From: Kangiellaceae bacterium
GTDB taxonomy: Bacteria > Pseudomonadota > Gammaproteobacteria > Enterobacterales > Kangiellaceae
Reading direction: 5' to 3'
Length of the DNA: 64,000 nt
Assembly (NCBI GenBank): GCA_013373015.1
Contig: JABXIQ010000026.1
Coordinates: forward strand, 18,252 to 82,251
Shown: piece by piece, positions 1 to 8,185 of the stretch
Numbering within the stretch: position 1 is the stretch's first letter
Layout: the number at the start of each line of letters is the position of its first letter
Notes under the pieces: model-generated
The model's database searches: none
What the model was told of the DNA's origin: nothing
What the model saw: the letters and a program-made list of their open reading frames with translations, nothing else
Program-made: the position numbers and the translations under genes

Positions 1-445
1 CAGCTTGTTGTTTCGCTTCCTCAAAGTAATCTTGAATATTAGTCGCTAGAATAATTTTTGCGCCAGGCTTTAAGCGCGACAGTAAAAACTCAAAAAACGG
101 CATGTTCAGCCAACGCTGAGCAGCATTTTTCGGCTCAGGATTTGGATATAGCAAAAAAACACCATTTAATGATGCTGGTGGTAGCCCATGCACCACCCAA
201 GGAATAGCATCCGCATGAATAGGCGCTAAATTATTTAACGCATCTGTCTTTGCTCGCTTGGCAAAATCCTCAAATTTAACTCGCGTTCGCTCAATAGCGA
301 TCAACTGCTTATCAGGATTCGCTTGTGTAAACTGAACCGCATGCAAACCACGACCAGCACCAATTTCTAAATAACAATTATCAGTTAATTCAGGCTTAAT
401 AAAGTCGCGTGGCTTAAAAAGTTTTTCGGGCTTAAACTGCCTCAT
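1..445 (-). CDS. TrmB-like tRNA (guanine-N7)-methyltransferase family protein, partial
   Basis: The gene runs off the left edge, so only about 148 N-terminal residues are visible. It shows a SAM-binding glycine motif (LEIGAGRG, near residue 30), an acidic loop-2 residue in IAIERTR, and YPNPEPK, which resembles the FPDPWPK motif of TrmB-type m7G46 tRNA methyltransferases. It lacks the usual N-terminal leader of canonical TrmB, so it may be a TrmB paralogue rather than the main enzyme. An in-frame ATG at 460 exists, but the GGAG that precedes the ATG at 445 by seven bases favours the shorter start. Family membership is fairly firm; substrate is inferred. Confidence 0.75.
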   Translation of the reverse strand, partial: MRQFKPEKLFKPRDFIKPELTDNCYLEIGAGRGLHAVQFTQANPDKQLIAIERTRVKFEDFAKRAKTDALNNLAPIHADAIPWVVHGLPPASLNGVFLLYPNPEPKNAAQRWLNMPFFEFLLSRLKPGAKIILATNIQDYFEEAKQQA

Positions 446-473
446 TGGTTTCTCCAACATACTTTACATAACT

Positions 474-502
474 ATTATAGAAATAACTCAATAAGAATTG
501 AA
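474..502 (-). promoter_or_regulatory. Candidate sigma-70 promoter of the TrmB-like gene
   Basis: On the minus strand a perfect -10 hexamer TATAAT (474-479) lies 17 bases from a weak -35 TTCAAT (497-502). A transcript starting near 467 would leave a leader of about 20 bases before the ATG at 445, which agrees with the start chosen there. Confidence 0.45.
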
Positions 503-524
503 GCAAGAACAGCATGATGAGCTT

Positions 525-902
525 TTAGTTTGTTAAGTGCATTTTATTTAAAAACTGTTTAATAACCTGAATTTCTCTTTTAGCATGATTATCCAATTTT
601 TTATTACTATATTCTTGAAAAAAAACAATCCCTGTTTTGCTAGAAAGTTTCACTCCATACCTGGTCTTATCAATAAACTGTACTAAATCTATATAACCCG
701 ATCCATTTACGAAAATATATTCACAACTCACTTTGTTTTCTTCATACAGATCTACATAACCTCTTTCTTTTAAAAATTTACATATTTGTATAAATTCTTT
801 AGGTCCTTGGATGTTACTCCTGTGTTTTATTAGCTCCTTCCCTGCTGGAGGCAAACAAGATACTATTAAAAGTAAAAATATCACTGCTAATATACGTCGC
901 AT
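525..902 (-). CDS. Small lipoprotein of unknown function
   Basis: A 125-residue protein begins with a basic N-terminus (MRR), a hydrophobic stretch and a lipobox IVSC at about residues 13-16, so it should be lipid-anchored and exported. The rest is a Lys-rich soluble domain that I do not recognise. Earlier in-frame ATGs at 932 and 923 would add a polar stretch ahead of the signal peptide and have no Shine-Dalgarno; the ATG at 902 gives a normal signal sequence. It is isolated from conserved genes and sits at the edge of a repeat-rich patch, which suggests accessory DNA. Confidence 0.6.
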   Translation of the reverse strand: MRRILAVIFLLLIVSCLPPAGKELIKHRSNIQGPKEFIQICKFLKERGYVDLYEENKVSCEYIFVNGSGYIDLVQFIDKTRYGVKLSSKTGIVFFQEYSNKKLDNHAKREIQVIKQFLNKMHLTN

Positions 903-948
903 TAAAAACACCATTTTGTCCATGTACATCATTATTAAGTAAGCATAG

Positions 949-976
949 GTTGGGGAGAAACACTATGAAACCCAAC
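949..976. repeat. Dispersed hairpin repeat, GTTGGG/CCCAAC
   Basis: GTTGGG (949-954) and CCCAAC (971-976) form an inverted repeat with a 16-base loop. The arms resemble those of the GTAGGT/ACCTAC hairpins at 1001-1076, 1612-1687 and 50922-51008, so it is probably one short member of the same interspersed family. Confidence 0.4.
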
Positions 977-1000
977 ACGTGCTCTCTAATATATTAGTAC

Positions 1001-1076
1001 CCAACACCCCCTCTTAACTTGCTTCTTGAGGCCTAGATGTAGGGGTTATTATTATCACCCCGACCTACGCTAGCTC
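1001..1076. repeat. 76-bp direct repeat, copy 1, containing an imperfect hairpin
   Basis: This segment matches 1612-1687 at 72 of 76 positions. Inside it GTAGG and CCTAC, then GG and CC, form an imperfect hairpin around an AT-rich loop. The two copies flank the small membrane gene and the truncated gene tip, 611 bp apart. Confidence 0.75.
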
Positions 1077-1183
1077 GATTGAAAAGAAAAGTGTAGTGCA
1101 TTAAGACATCTCGAAATTAGCCAACTTCTTAAATACTCGTAGGAGAATATTAATCGACTCTGACCCTATTTATTGGTTTATAT

Positions 1184-1426
1184 TCAATTTAGAACCGCTA
1201 ATACTAGCATTAATATAATTGCCCCACCTCTCAAAAACGAACACTTTCTAAATAGAGCAACATCATCATTACAAACATATTTTTGCGGGTATTTATGCCC
1301 ATCAAGTATCGAGTATGAGTAATACGGAATACTCCCACCCGGATGGCTCATCCTGTATAAAAATCCAAGATATAAATGCAGTCCTATGCATAATATTCCA
1401 AGTATGTTAAACACAATTTCTGTCAC
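1184..1426 (-). CDS. Small membrane protein, two predicted helices
   Basis: An 80-residue protein starts at GTG (1424-1426), which overlaps the stop of an upstream reading frame as GTGA, suggesting translational coupling. Hydrophobic helices lie at about residues 5-24 and 66-79, with a polar middle rich in Tyr, Pro and Cys. I do not recognise a family. Because it is coupled to the C-terminal tip of a larger, lost protein, it may have been the membrane partner or immunity protein of that product; this is speculation from layout alone. Confidence 0.5.
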   Translation of the reverse strand: MTEIVFNILGILCIGLHLYLGFLYRMSHPGGSIPYYSYSILDGHKYPQKYVCNDDVALFRKCSFLRGGAIILMLVLAVLN

Positions 1427-1554
1427 TTAATCACACCAGTATTTTCTAATACGTTATATAAATGTTTTGGCAAATAACTAAAAGGCATTGTTCCATTATA
1501 TCCTGTAATTACAGCCTGTCCCGAACCACCAATATCAAAGCCTGCTCCCAAAAG
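1423..1554 (-). pseudogene. C-terminal remnant of a truncated gene, coupled to the small membrane gene
   Basis: About 43 sense codons remain (ending FSYLPKHLYNVLENTGVIK), rich in Gly at the beginning, with the TGA stop overlapping the downstream GTG start. The frame is blocked by TAA at 1555-1557, exactly where a tandem repeat (AAAGTTATTAG twice) and the right inverted repeat begin. The missing 5' portion therefore seems to have been removed by a rearrangement at that point. No start codon with a ribosome site is evident. The sequence looks protein-like but its family is unknown. Confidence 0.45.
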
Positions 1555-1611
1555 TTATTAGTAAAAGTTATTAGGGTCAGAGTCAATTTTCTTTAGGTCT
1601 ATTGTTTGCAT

Positions 1612-1687
1612 CCAACAACCCATCTTAACTTGCTTCTTGAGGCCTAGATGTAGGGGTTATTATTATCACCCCGACCTAGGCTAACTC
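1612..1687. repeat. 76-bp direct repeat, copy 2
   Basis: The partner of 1001-1076, with four differences. It lies just downstream of the right inverted repeat and ends seven bases before the stop codon of the frameshifted lipoprotein gene, so it may also act as a transcription or mRNA end structure there. Confidence 0.75.
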
Positions 1688-1693
1688 AAAAGA

Positions 1694-2403
1694 TTAATCA
1701 CGTGTAAGCCGGTTGATTTTCCTATTGCAACCAATCAACTCTCCCTTTTTAATATAACTTAATATACAACTATCATTTAACTTCTGAGTATTTGTATTTG
1801 ATATCATGTCATACAAAGACACCCCTTTAAATATAATTGAGTATTTTAAGTTGTTATCATGATATGTATAATTCTCTACTTCTCGATATTTTGTTTTTTG
1901 CCACTTCAAAAGCACACCCTTATCAAAAATTATTAAATTGGAGTTCAAAGGGCTTGAAAACAAAGATGACTCGAAGATTTTGGCAAAAATAAACTCATCC
2001 TCACCTTTTGAAAGGTCTAGTCCTAATAATAAATTAGTCACTCCACAACTTTGTTGGCAAGTAATCTTATTACCTGAAATGTTTCTTGTGTAATTTTTTA
2101 ATGTTTCAAGCTCACTATCTTTATAATAAGTTAGTAACAGGCTTTTATTATTATTTCAATGCTTAATATATTAGTCGAATCACTCTCCAAAAAATAAACT
2201 TTTCCACTGATTTCTTGCTCAAGTAGAGGTAATATACTTAAAAAATCAACAGACCTATATTCAATTTTTGGCAAGTATTTTGCATCTTCTTCTGACAAAA
2301 AAGCATTATTCTTTAGAAACTCTACTGTGTCTTTTGACACAACATCATTCCCTTTACAGGATACGCCTATACTCACTAACATAATTATTAATACTATTTT
2401 CAT
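1694..2403 (-). pseudogene. Lipoprotein gene broken by a frameshift
   Basis: The first part (2403 to 2131) encodes a signal peptide with lipobox GVSC and about 75 further residues, ending in SIEIIIKACY. The second frame is open from 2160 to 1694 and continues naturally as KSLLLTYYKDSELETLKNY and on for about 140 residues. The two frames join smoothly if one base is added to the T-run at 2143-2146 (A-run on the coding strand). No slippery heptamer is present, so a true deletion or a sequencing error is likelier than programmed frameshifting. A restored product would be about 236 residues, exported and lipid-anchored, of unknown function. Confidence 0.65.
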
Positions 2404-2471
2404 ATCTTCATCTATTTAATCAAAAGGCCATAAGTATAGTCCAAGCTCAAATGAATATTTGTTATTCTGGT

Positions 2472-3836
2472 TTACAACAACCCCAACACCTCTTCCAACC
2501 GACTAACCCCATGTACTTGCAAACCACTGATTGATTTTGATGGCACATTACCCTGCGGGACTATGGCTTTTTTAAAGCCATGTTTAGCGGCTTCTTTTAG
2601 GCGTTCTTGTCCATTAGGAACTGGGCGAATTTCACCCGCTAAACCGATTTCCCCAAAAATCACTTGATGCTGCTCTAAGGGTCTATTTCTAAGGCTAGAA
2701 ATAATCGCGGCAATTAGTGCTAGATCGGCGGAAGTTTCCATCACGCGAACACCACCGACCACATTGGCAAAGACGTCTTGATCAAAGGTTGCGATACCAC
2801 CGTGTCGATTAAGCACCGCCAATAACATAGCTATTCTTTGGTGATCTAAACCAACTGCTATGCGTCTCGGCTGAGGCGCATGTGACGAATCGACTAGGGC
2901 TTGGATTTCTACTAACATCGGGCGCGTGCCTTCCCAAGTCGCCATCACCGCACTTCCTGCCACTGGATCTTGATACTTAGAGAGAAATATTGCCGAAGGG
3001 TTTTTAACTTGTTTTAGGCCAGTATCAGTCATGGCAAAAACGCCTAGCTCATTAACCGCACCAAAACGATTTTTTACCGCGCGCAATAAACGTAAACGAC
3101 CGTCACGCTCACCTTCAAAATAAAGTACCGCATCGACCATATGCTCAAGCACTCTTGGGCCAGCCAGAGCACCATCTTTTGTCACATGACCAACGACCAG
3201 CAACGTAATTCCTGTTTGCTTAGCAAAACGCACCAATTGCGCAGCACTTTCACGAACTTGCGCCACCCCGCCTGGTGCAGATTGCAGCATTTCGGTGTAA
3301 ATAGTCTGAATAGAATCGACCACCATCACTTTAGGTTTTTGAATTAAGGCCTGTGAGGTAATATTTTCTACTTGGGTTTCGGTGAGTAAATTAAAATCGC
3401 CAGTGGCCAAGCCTAGGCGTTGCGCGCGCATGGTTACTTGCTGCATGGATTCCTCACCCGTCACATAAAGCACAGAATCGGTTTCGCTAATTTTGCATAA
3501 ACTTTGCAAGAGAATTGTGGATTTACCAATACCCGGATCACCACCCATGAGCACAACAGAGCCAGCAACCAGTCCACCGCCCAATACGCGATCTAATTCT
3601 GATAAGCCTGAGGAGATACGGGGCAACTCGGACAAATCCACTTTATCCATGCGCACCACTTTGCTCTGTTCACCCGCATAGCCGGTAAATCGTGAGCTTT
3701 TTGCCGCAGTGGATTTCTTACCATCTAACTGCTCAACCAGCGAGTTCCATGCCTTACATTGTCCACACTGACCTGCCCATTGCGGGGTTTCGCTGCCGCA
3801 TTCTTGGCAAACATAAATGGTCTTAACCTTACCCAT
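2472..3836 (-). CDS. radA: DNA repair protein RadA
   Basis: The 454-residue protein has the full RadA/Sms architecture: a zinc finger with Cys10, Cys13, Cys24 and Cys27, a RecA-like ATPase with Walker A GDPGIGKST near residue 100, the RadA-specific KNRFG motif, and a Lon-protease-like C-terminal domain. RadA promotes branch migration of recombination intermediates in the cytoplasm. Length and motifs match E. coli RadA closely. It is monocistronic here and divergent from the DAHP synthase gene, with about 105 bases between the starts. Confidence 0.97.
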   Translation of the reverse strand: MGKVKTIYVCQECGSETPQWAGQCGQCKAWNSLVEQLDGKKSTAAKSSRFTGYAGEQSKVVRMDKVDLSELPRISSGLSELDRVLGGGLVAGSVVLMGGDPGIGKSTILLQSLCKISETDSVLYVTGEESMQQVTMRAQRLGLATGDFNLLTETQVENITSQALIQKPKVMVVDSIQTIYTEMLQSAPGGVAQVRESAAQLVRFAKQTGITLLVVGHVTKDGALAGPRVLEHMVDAVLYFEGERDGRLRLLRAVKNRFGAVNELGVFAMTDTGLKQVKNPSAIFLSKYQDPVAGSAVMATWEGTRPMLVEIQALVDSSHAPQPRRIAVGLDHQRIAMLLAVLNRHGGIATFDQDVFANVVGGVRVMETSADLALIAAIISSLRNRPLEQHQVIFGEIGLAGEIRPVPNGQERLKEAAKHGFKKAIVPQGNVPSKSISGLQVHGVSRLEEVLGLL

Positions 3837-3941
3837 ATTTGAAAATTTCTTTTAATTCTTTAGTCTGCCCCTATATTATGGGATAGAATGTTATTAATGA
3901 AGCATTCTCGCTAAATTATTGAAAACGATTTATTTTTACTG

Positions 3942-5306
3942 ATGACGAAACCGCATTTAGCTGATTGGGCGCCAGATAGCTGGCAACACAAAACCGTCAG
4001 CCAACAAATACAATATGCAAATCCTAAGGCGTTGGAGCAGGCGATAGAGAAGTTGCGCCAGTTACCGCCATTGGTTTCGTCGAGCGAGGTTGAAACACTT
4101 AAAGCCCATATTGCCGAAGCTCAAGCTGGTAATAATTTTATTCTACAAGGTGGTGATTGCGCAGAGTCTTTTGCCGATTGCAACGCTGACTCGATTTCGC
4201 AAAAAGTACGCGTGTTAATGAGTTTGAGCTTATTACTCAGCCAAAACTTGAAAAAGCCAGTAACTCGTATTGGTCGTATTGCAGGTCAATACGCCAAGCC
4301 GCGCTCTCAGTTAACTGAAACGCAGAATGATACCAGCCTGCCAAGCTATCGTGGTGATTTGGTCAATCATATTCATTTTAGCGAGTCAGCGCGCCTGCCT
4401 GATCCTGAGCGTTTACTACAAGGCTATAGTTACGCATCATTGACCTTGAACTACATTCGCTCTTTGTTGGAAAGTGATATTCAAGAGCTGTTTCAACTTG
4501 ATCAAGAGTCACAAGCACTGCAAGCACTGAAAGCCAATGGTGAATTGCACAAAAGTCTTGAACAATTTCGCGATGCTATGCAGTTGTTTCATCAATTTAA
4601 TGGCAAACAAGCGCTGGGTAAAAACGTACTTGAGTTTTATACCAGCCATGAAGCCCTTCATTTGCATTATGAGCAAGCCTTAACCCGACGTGCCAATAAT
4701 GGTCATTGGTATAATTTATCAACTCATTATCCTTGGGTTGGCATGCGCACAGCGAAGAAAGATAGCGCTCATATCGAATATTTGCGTGGCATTGCTAATC
4801 CTGTTGCCATAAAAGTTGGGCCTGGCATGGATATCGAGACCATGCTGAGTTTGTGCAAAACGCTTAACCCTGATAATGAAGTTGGTCGATTAACTTTAAT
4901 CCAACGCTTTGGGCATCAAGCGATTGGCAGCAAATTAGAACCCATGATAAAAGCAGTGCAGGATGCTGGTCTTAAAGTATTGTGGAGTTGTGATCCGATG
5001 CACGGGAATACACGCGTCAGTAGCAATGGTATTAAAACCCGCGATTATCAGAATATTGAGAGCGAGCTCCTACAAGCCTTTGAAATTCATGATAAAAATT
5101 CTAGTCACTTAGGCGGTATTCACCTTGAGCTGACTGGCGAAGCAGTAATGGAATGTGTCGGTGGCACTTATAATGTCACTGAAAAAGAGCTTGAGAGCGC
5201 CTATACTACATTGGTTGATCCGCGGCTTAATGTCACTCAAGCCTTTGAATTAATTGATAGTATTAATAAGAAATCAATAAGTTACGACAACATTCATCAG
5301 ATTTAA
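3942..5306 (+). CDS. 3-deoxy-7-phosphoheptulonate (DAHP) synthase, class II
   Basis: The enzyme condenses phosphoenolpyruvate and erythrose 4-phosphate, the first step of the shikimate pathway. The sequence is the plant/Mycobacterium-type class II family, not the E. coli AroFGH type: an N-terminal DWxPxSW motif, QGGDCAESF with the metal-binding Cys73, a RxGRIAGQYAKPRS block, and the C-terminal DPMHGNT and GGIHLELTGE motifs. At 454 residues it is full length. It is a single gene with no attenuator leader that I can see upstream. Confidence 0.95.
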   Translation: MTKPHLADWAPDSWQHKTVSQQIQYANPKALEQAIEKLRQLPPLVSSSEVETLKAHIAEAQAGNNFILQGGDCAESFADCNADSISQKVRVLMSLSLLLSQNLKKPVTRIGRIAGQYAKPRSQLTETQNDTSLPSYRGDLVNHIHFSESARLPDPERLLQGYSYASLTLNYIRSLLESDIQELFQLDQESQALQALKANGELHKSLEQFRDAMQLFHQFNGKQALGKNVLEFYTSHEALHLHYEQALTRRANNGHWYNLSTHYPWVGMRTAKKDSAHIEYLRGIANPVAIKVGPGMDIETMLSLCKTLNPDNEVGRLTLIQRFGHQAIGSKLEPMIKAVQDAGLKVLWSCDPMHGNTRVSSNGIKTRDYQNIESELLQAFEIHDKNSSHLGGIHLELTGEAVMECVGGTYNVTEKELESAYTTLVDPRLNVTQAFELIDSINKKSISYDNIHQI

Positions 5307-5457
5307 GCGTTTTTCCTTTACAAATACTGACACGAAATGTTGCTCAGCCCCTTGAAAATCAACTAAATTTTCACGTATATTAGGCTATTGTCATCTGCAC
5401 ATTGGGTATCACTTGTTTTGGTCAAGCCAAACAAGTCACAGTACAAAGGAGAGATCC

Positions 5458-5769
5458 ATGCAGGCAAAACTGAAAAACATTTTATTAGTTACCTTTTTAG
5501 CAGCCACCTCATTTGTGTCAGGCCAAGCCTTTGCTGCTGCTCAGATTTGCCAAAATGTACAATATTCAGCGAAAGATGATACTCAACTTCACATCCTAAC
5601 TTTTGTTGAGCCAGAGTTGATCCAGCCAGCTCAACCACCGAAAGAGAAAAAAGATGAGAAGAAAAAGTCAGAACAGTCGGTTAGCTGGTTTTCATGGCTA
5701 ACAGAAAGTCATACAATGCCAAGTCTGCATTTTATTGATTTTCTAGAACTGTTCGGCGACAAAAAATGA
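5458..5769 (+). CDS. Small exported protein of unknown function
   Basis: The start at 5458 is set by AAAGGAGA eight bases upstream; a longer in-frame ATG at 5413 lacks such a site. The 103-residue product has a clear Sec signal peptide ending in AFA near residue 23, a short mature part with one Cys, a Pro/Lys/Glu-rich linker (PPKEKKDEKKK), and a Trp/Phe-rich tail. The stop overlaps the next start as ATGA, so the two are probably translated together. No family recognised. Confidence 0.7.
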   Translation: MQAKLKNILLVTFLAATSFVSGQAFAAAQICQNVQYSAKDDTQLHILTFVEPELIQPAQPPKEKKDEKKKSEQSVSWFSWLTESHTMPSLHFIDFLELFGDKK

Positions 5770-6062
5770 GCAATGACAAAAACTCTCAACCAATAACATC
5801 AAGCGAAAGCAACTCAAACCCTACATCAACACGAACAGACAGCAGTGATCCGCAACAACATCAAGGCACTGGCTTTTGGTCAATCGTAAAAAGTGTTGTC
5901 GGCGCCATGTTTGGTGTTCAATCCGAAGCTCAACGCGAAAAAGATTTTGAACAAGGTAGCGCCATGCAGTTTATCGTTGGCGGCATCGTCTTCACCTTAG
6001 TATTTATCTTTACTATCTTATACTTTGTGAATAGTGCGCTAGAAAGCTCTGGACAGGGTTAG
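5766..6062 (+). CDS. DUF2970 family membrane protein
   Basis: The 98-residue protein has a Ser/Thr/Asn-rich disordered start (about residues 1-35), then the DUF2970 signature (FWSIVKSVVGAMFGVQSEAQREKDF) and one transmembrane helix near residues 68-90. Such proteins are common in gammaproteobacteria and uncharacterised. The start overlaps the upstream gene by four bases. Its last four bases overlap convergently with the end of dam. Confidence 0.85.
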   Translation: MSNDKNSQPITSSESNSNPTSTRTDSSDPQQHQGTGFWSIVKSVVGAMFGVQSEAQREKDFEQGSAMQFIVGGIVFTLVFIFTILYFVNSALESSGQG

Positions 6063-6904
6063 CGATAAACGGCCATTAATTCCTGCGCATTGTTACGACC
6101 TTTACCATCACATGAAATAAATCGTCTAACTGGAAAAGATTCTATCTGCGCAGCTTTATCATAAATGAGTCGCGCGAAATCCGTATCATGGTTGGCAATC
6201 ACAACAGGTACATCTCTTTGTGCCACTCGCGCCGCTTCAAGAGCTAGAGTACGTTGATCGTCTAAAGAAAAGTCATGTTGGCTATAACTGGTGAAATTGG
6301 CGGTTAGTGACCAGGGTAAATAAGGCGGATCACAATAAATCACATTCCCTTTGCGGCTATGTCCCATAGTTTTCATAAAGCCCTGACAACGAAACTCTGC
6401 ACGTTTAGCCTTACGCGCAAAGATTTCCATTTCTCGCGCAGGAAAATAAGGTCGTTTGTAACGGCCAAATGGCACATTAAAACCACCCGAACGATTGTAG
6501 CGACATAAGCCGTTGTAACCATGGCGGTTAAAATACACAAACAAAGCAGAGCGCTCAGTCCCAGCCTCAAGTTGATTAAAATATTCGCGCAACTCATAGA
6601 ATTTTTTGCTGCTATTGTACTGTTCGGTAAAAAAGGTCGAACAGTAATCAATAAATTGTTGCTTGCCTTTTTTCAGATCATTAAACAAATTGATCAAGTC
6701 AGGATTGATGTCCGCTAACAAATAACGATCATAGTCGGTGTTTAGAAATAAAACCCCAGAGCCAACAAAAGGTTCAATCAATTTATTTCCTTGCGGTAAA
6801 ACCTTTAGTATTCGAGGCAATAAGCGGTATTTTCCACCAGCCCATTTGAGGAAAGGTCTTTGATAAAGGTTACTAGAAACTACTTTTTTCGCTTTGGCTG
6901 GCAT
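6059..6904 (-). CDS. dam: DNA adenine methylase Dam
   Basis: Dam methylates the N6 of adenine in GATC and serves mismatch repair and replication timing. The 281-residue protein has the class alpha order of motifs: FLKWAGGKYRL near residue 17 and IEPFVGSG (SAM binding), a target-recognition region with RYNRSGGFNVPFG, and the catalytic DPPY (CDPPYLPWS) near residue 195. Length is right for Dam (E. coli 278). There is no neighbouring restriction gene, so it is the housekeeping orphan enzyme. It is preceded by its own short intergenic region rather than the aroKB-damX cluster of enterics. Confidence 0.95.
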   Translation of the reverse strand: MPAKAKKVVSSNLYQRPFLKWAGGKYRLLPRILKVLPQGNKLIEPFVGSGVLFLNTDYDRYLLADINPDLINLFNDLKKGKQQFIDYCSTFFTEQYNSSKKFYELREYFNQLEAGTERSALFVYFNRHGYNGLCRYNRSGGFNVPFGRYKRPYFPAREMEIFARKAKRAEFRCQGFMKTMGHSRKGNVIYCDPPYLPWSLTANFTSYSQHDFSLDDQRTLALEAARVAQRDVPVVIANHDTDFARLIYDKAAQIESFPVRRFISCDGKGRNNAQELMAVYR

Positions 6905-7010
6905 TAATTAATGATTTTGTTATGCTTTTACTTTCAAGTTGCGTCTAGTGTAACAAAACCGATCACGAATAAAAGCTCTGTATACGATTAAATTCTCGAA
7001 ACAACTTAAT

Positions 7011-7604
7011 ATGAAGAAATCAATTTTACTTTTGGCACATGGTGCTGGCGCAGATTCTAACTCTGAATTTATGCAACATTTCAAACAATCCGTGGCAAAT
7101 GATGCGATTGAAGTCAAAACTTTCGATTTTCCCTATATGTTGCGCCGCCAACAAACAGGCAAGAAATCACCTCCAGATCGTATGCCTAAATTGATTGAAG
7201 CTTTTAAGCAACAGATCGAGCAAGTCCCTGTAGGAACACCTCTGTTTATTGGTGGTAAATCAATGGGTGGTCGAGTAGCAAGCTTAATTGCAGATGAAGT
7301 GGGAGTAGCTGGCTTAATTTGTCTTGGCTATCCATTTCACCCGCCAGGAAAACCTGAAAATACACGCACGGAGCACTTAACCAATTTACACACGCCAAGT
7401 CTTATTATTCAAGGCACGCGAGATACTTTTGGTAAGCCTGCGGAAGTTAAAAACTATGAATTATCAAAAAACATAGAAGTGCAATGGATTGAAGACGGCA
7501 ATCATAGTTTAGAAACTTTGAAGCGCTCTGCGATGACTACTGAGCAAAGTTGGTCTTATGCTTGTCAATTAATGCAACAATTTATCGTTAAAAACAGCAA
7601 GTGA
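7011..7604 (+). CDS. Alpha/beta hydrolase, KANL3/Tex30-like
   Basis: A 197-residue cytoplasmic hydrolase. The start LLLAHGAGADSNSEFM matches the oxyanion-region LxHGAGA motif of the small KANL3/TEX30-like (dienelactone-hydrolase-like) family. The nucleophile elbow is GGKSMGGR (Ser near residue 84), the acid is probably the Asp in QGTRDTFG, and the catalytic His lies in EDGNHSLE. Substrate is unknown for the bacterial members. It is divergent from dam and stands alone. Confidence 0.8.
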   Translation: MKKSILLLAHGAGADSNSEFMQHFKQSVANDAIEVKTFDFPYMLRRQQTGKKSPPDRMPKLIEAFKQQIEQVPVGTPLFIGGKSMGGRVASLIADEVGVAGLICLGYPFHPPGKPENTRTEHLTNLHTPSLIIQGTRDTFGKPAEVKNYELSKNIEVQWIEDGNHSLETLKRSAMTTEQSWSYACQLMQQFIVKNSK

Positions 7605-7637
7605 TAAAGTGTAATAAGAGGTTTATTGGACCAATAA

Positions 7638-8021
7638 TCAGGTGAAAGCAACTTTGAAATAATTATAATAGACTATGGTTAGCCAAGTAATACAACTGAA
7701 TAATAAAGAAATTAAAACCATGGCCGAGCCTATATCTTTAGCTCTTCCCGACAATTCATGCTGCTCACCACCAAAACGATCGACCACTGCTTCTATAGCC
7801 GAGTTAGCCAATTCTGCAATAAGAACCAAGCCCAGTGATAACACCATGATAGCAATTTGACTGGCCGACTTTCCTATAATAAACGCCAAAGGCATCAGTA
7901 GTATGATTAATATCACTTCTTGACGAAACGCAGCCTCATTATTCCAAGCAGCGACCAGCCCTTGCCAAGAATAGCGAGTAGCAGCAATGATTCGTGCCAA
8001 GCCTTTTTTACCAGGTTTCAT
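7638..8021 (-). CDS. dgkA: Diacylglycerol kinase
   Basis: The 127-residue integral membrane enzyme phosphorylates diacylglycerol, recycling lipid from membrane-derived oligosaccharide and lipopolysaccharide synthesis. Visible features are the N-terminal amphipathic RIIAATRYSWQGLVAAWNNE, the catalytic block ELANSAIEAVVDR, the following HELSGRAKDIGSAMV, and three transmembrane helices. All match E. coli DgkA (122 residues). The gene is convergent with the upstream hydrolase gene and appears monocistronic. Confidence 0.95.
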   Translation of the reverse strand: MKPGKKGLARIIAATRYSWQGLVAAWNNEAAFRQEVILIILLMPLAFIIGKSASQIAIMVLSLGLVLIAELANSAIEAVVDRFGGEQHELSGRAKDIGSAMVLISLLFSCITWLTIVYYNYFKVAFT

Positions 8022-8185
8022 AATTATTTATAATTGAAAGCGCTTATTGTTAGTTTGCAACCGATCAGACCACAATTGCCAAATAGCTACAGCTATAATG
8101 TAAAGAGCCGTAAAATCCATTGACCCAAATACTACTGCAAGGCTAAGCTAGCGGCAAGTCATGTTTAACACTTACCAATATAGCC

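Larger units (their letters stand above)
1156..1584. repeat. Segment bounded by 13-bp inverted repeats GACTCTGACCCTA
   Basis: GACTCTGACCCTA at 1156-1168 has its exact reverse complement at 1572-1584. The 429-bp interval holds the small membrane gene and the truncated upstream gene tip. The motif resembles the GGGTCAGAGT sequences often seen beside REP-associated (Y1/RAYT) transposase genes in gammaproteobacteria; that likeness is from memory. No transposase is present, so this could be a non-autonomous unit or two independent copies of a dispersed repeat. Confidence 0.45.

Noticed and set aside
2131..2160. Programmed -1 frameshift in the lipoprotein gene
   Set aside because: No X XXY YYZ heptamer in the reading frame and no following pseudoknot; a simple deletion explains it.
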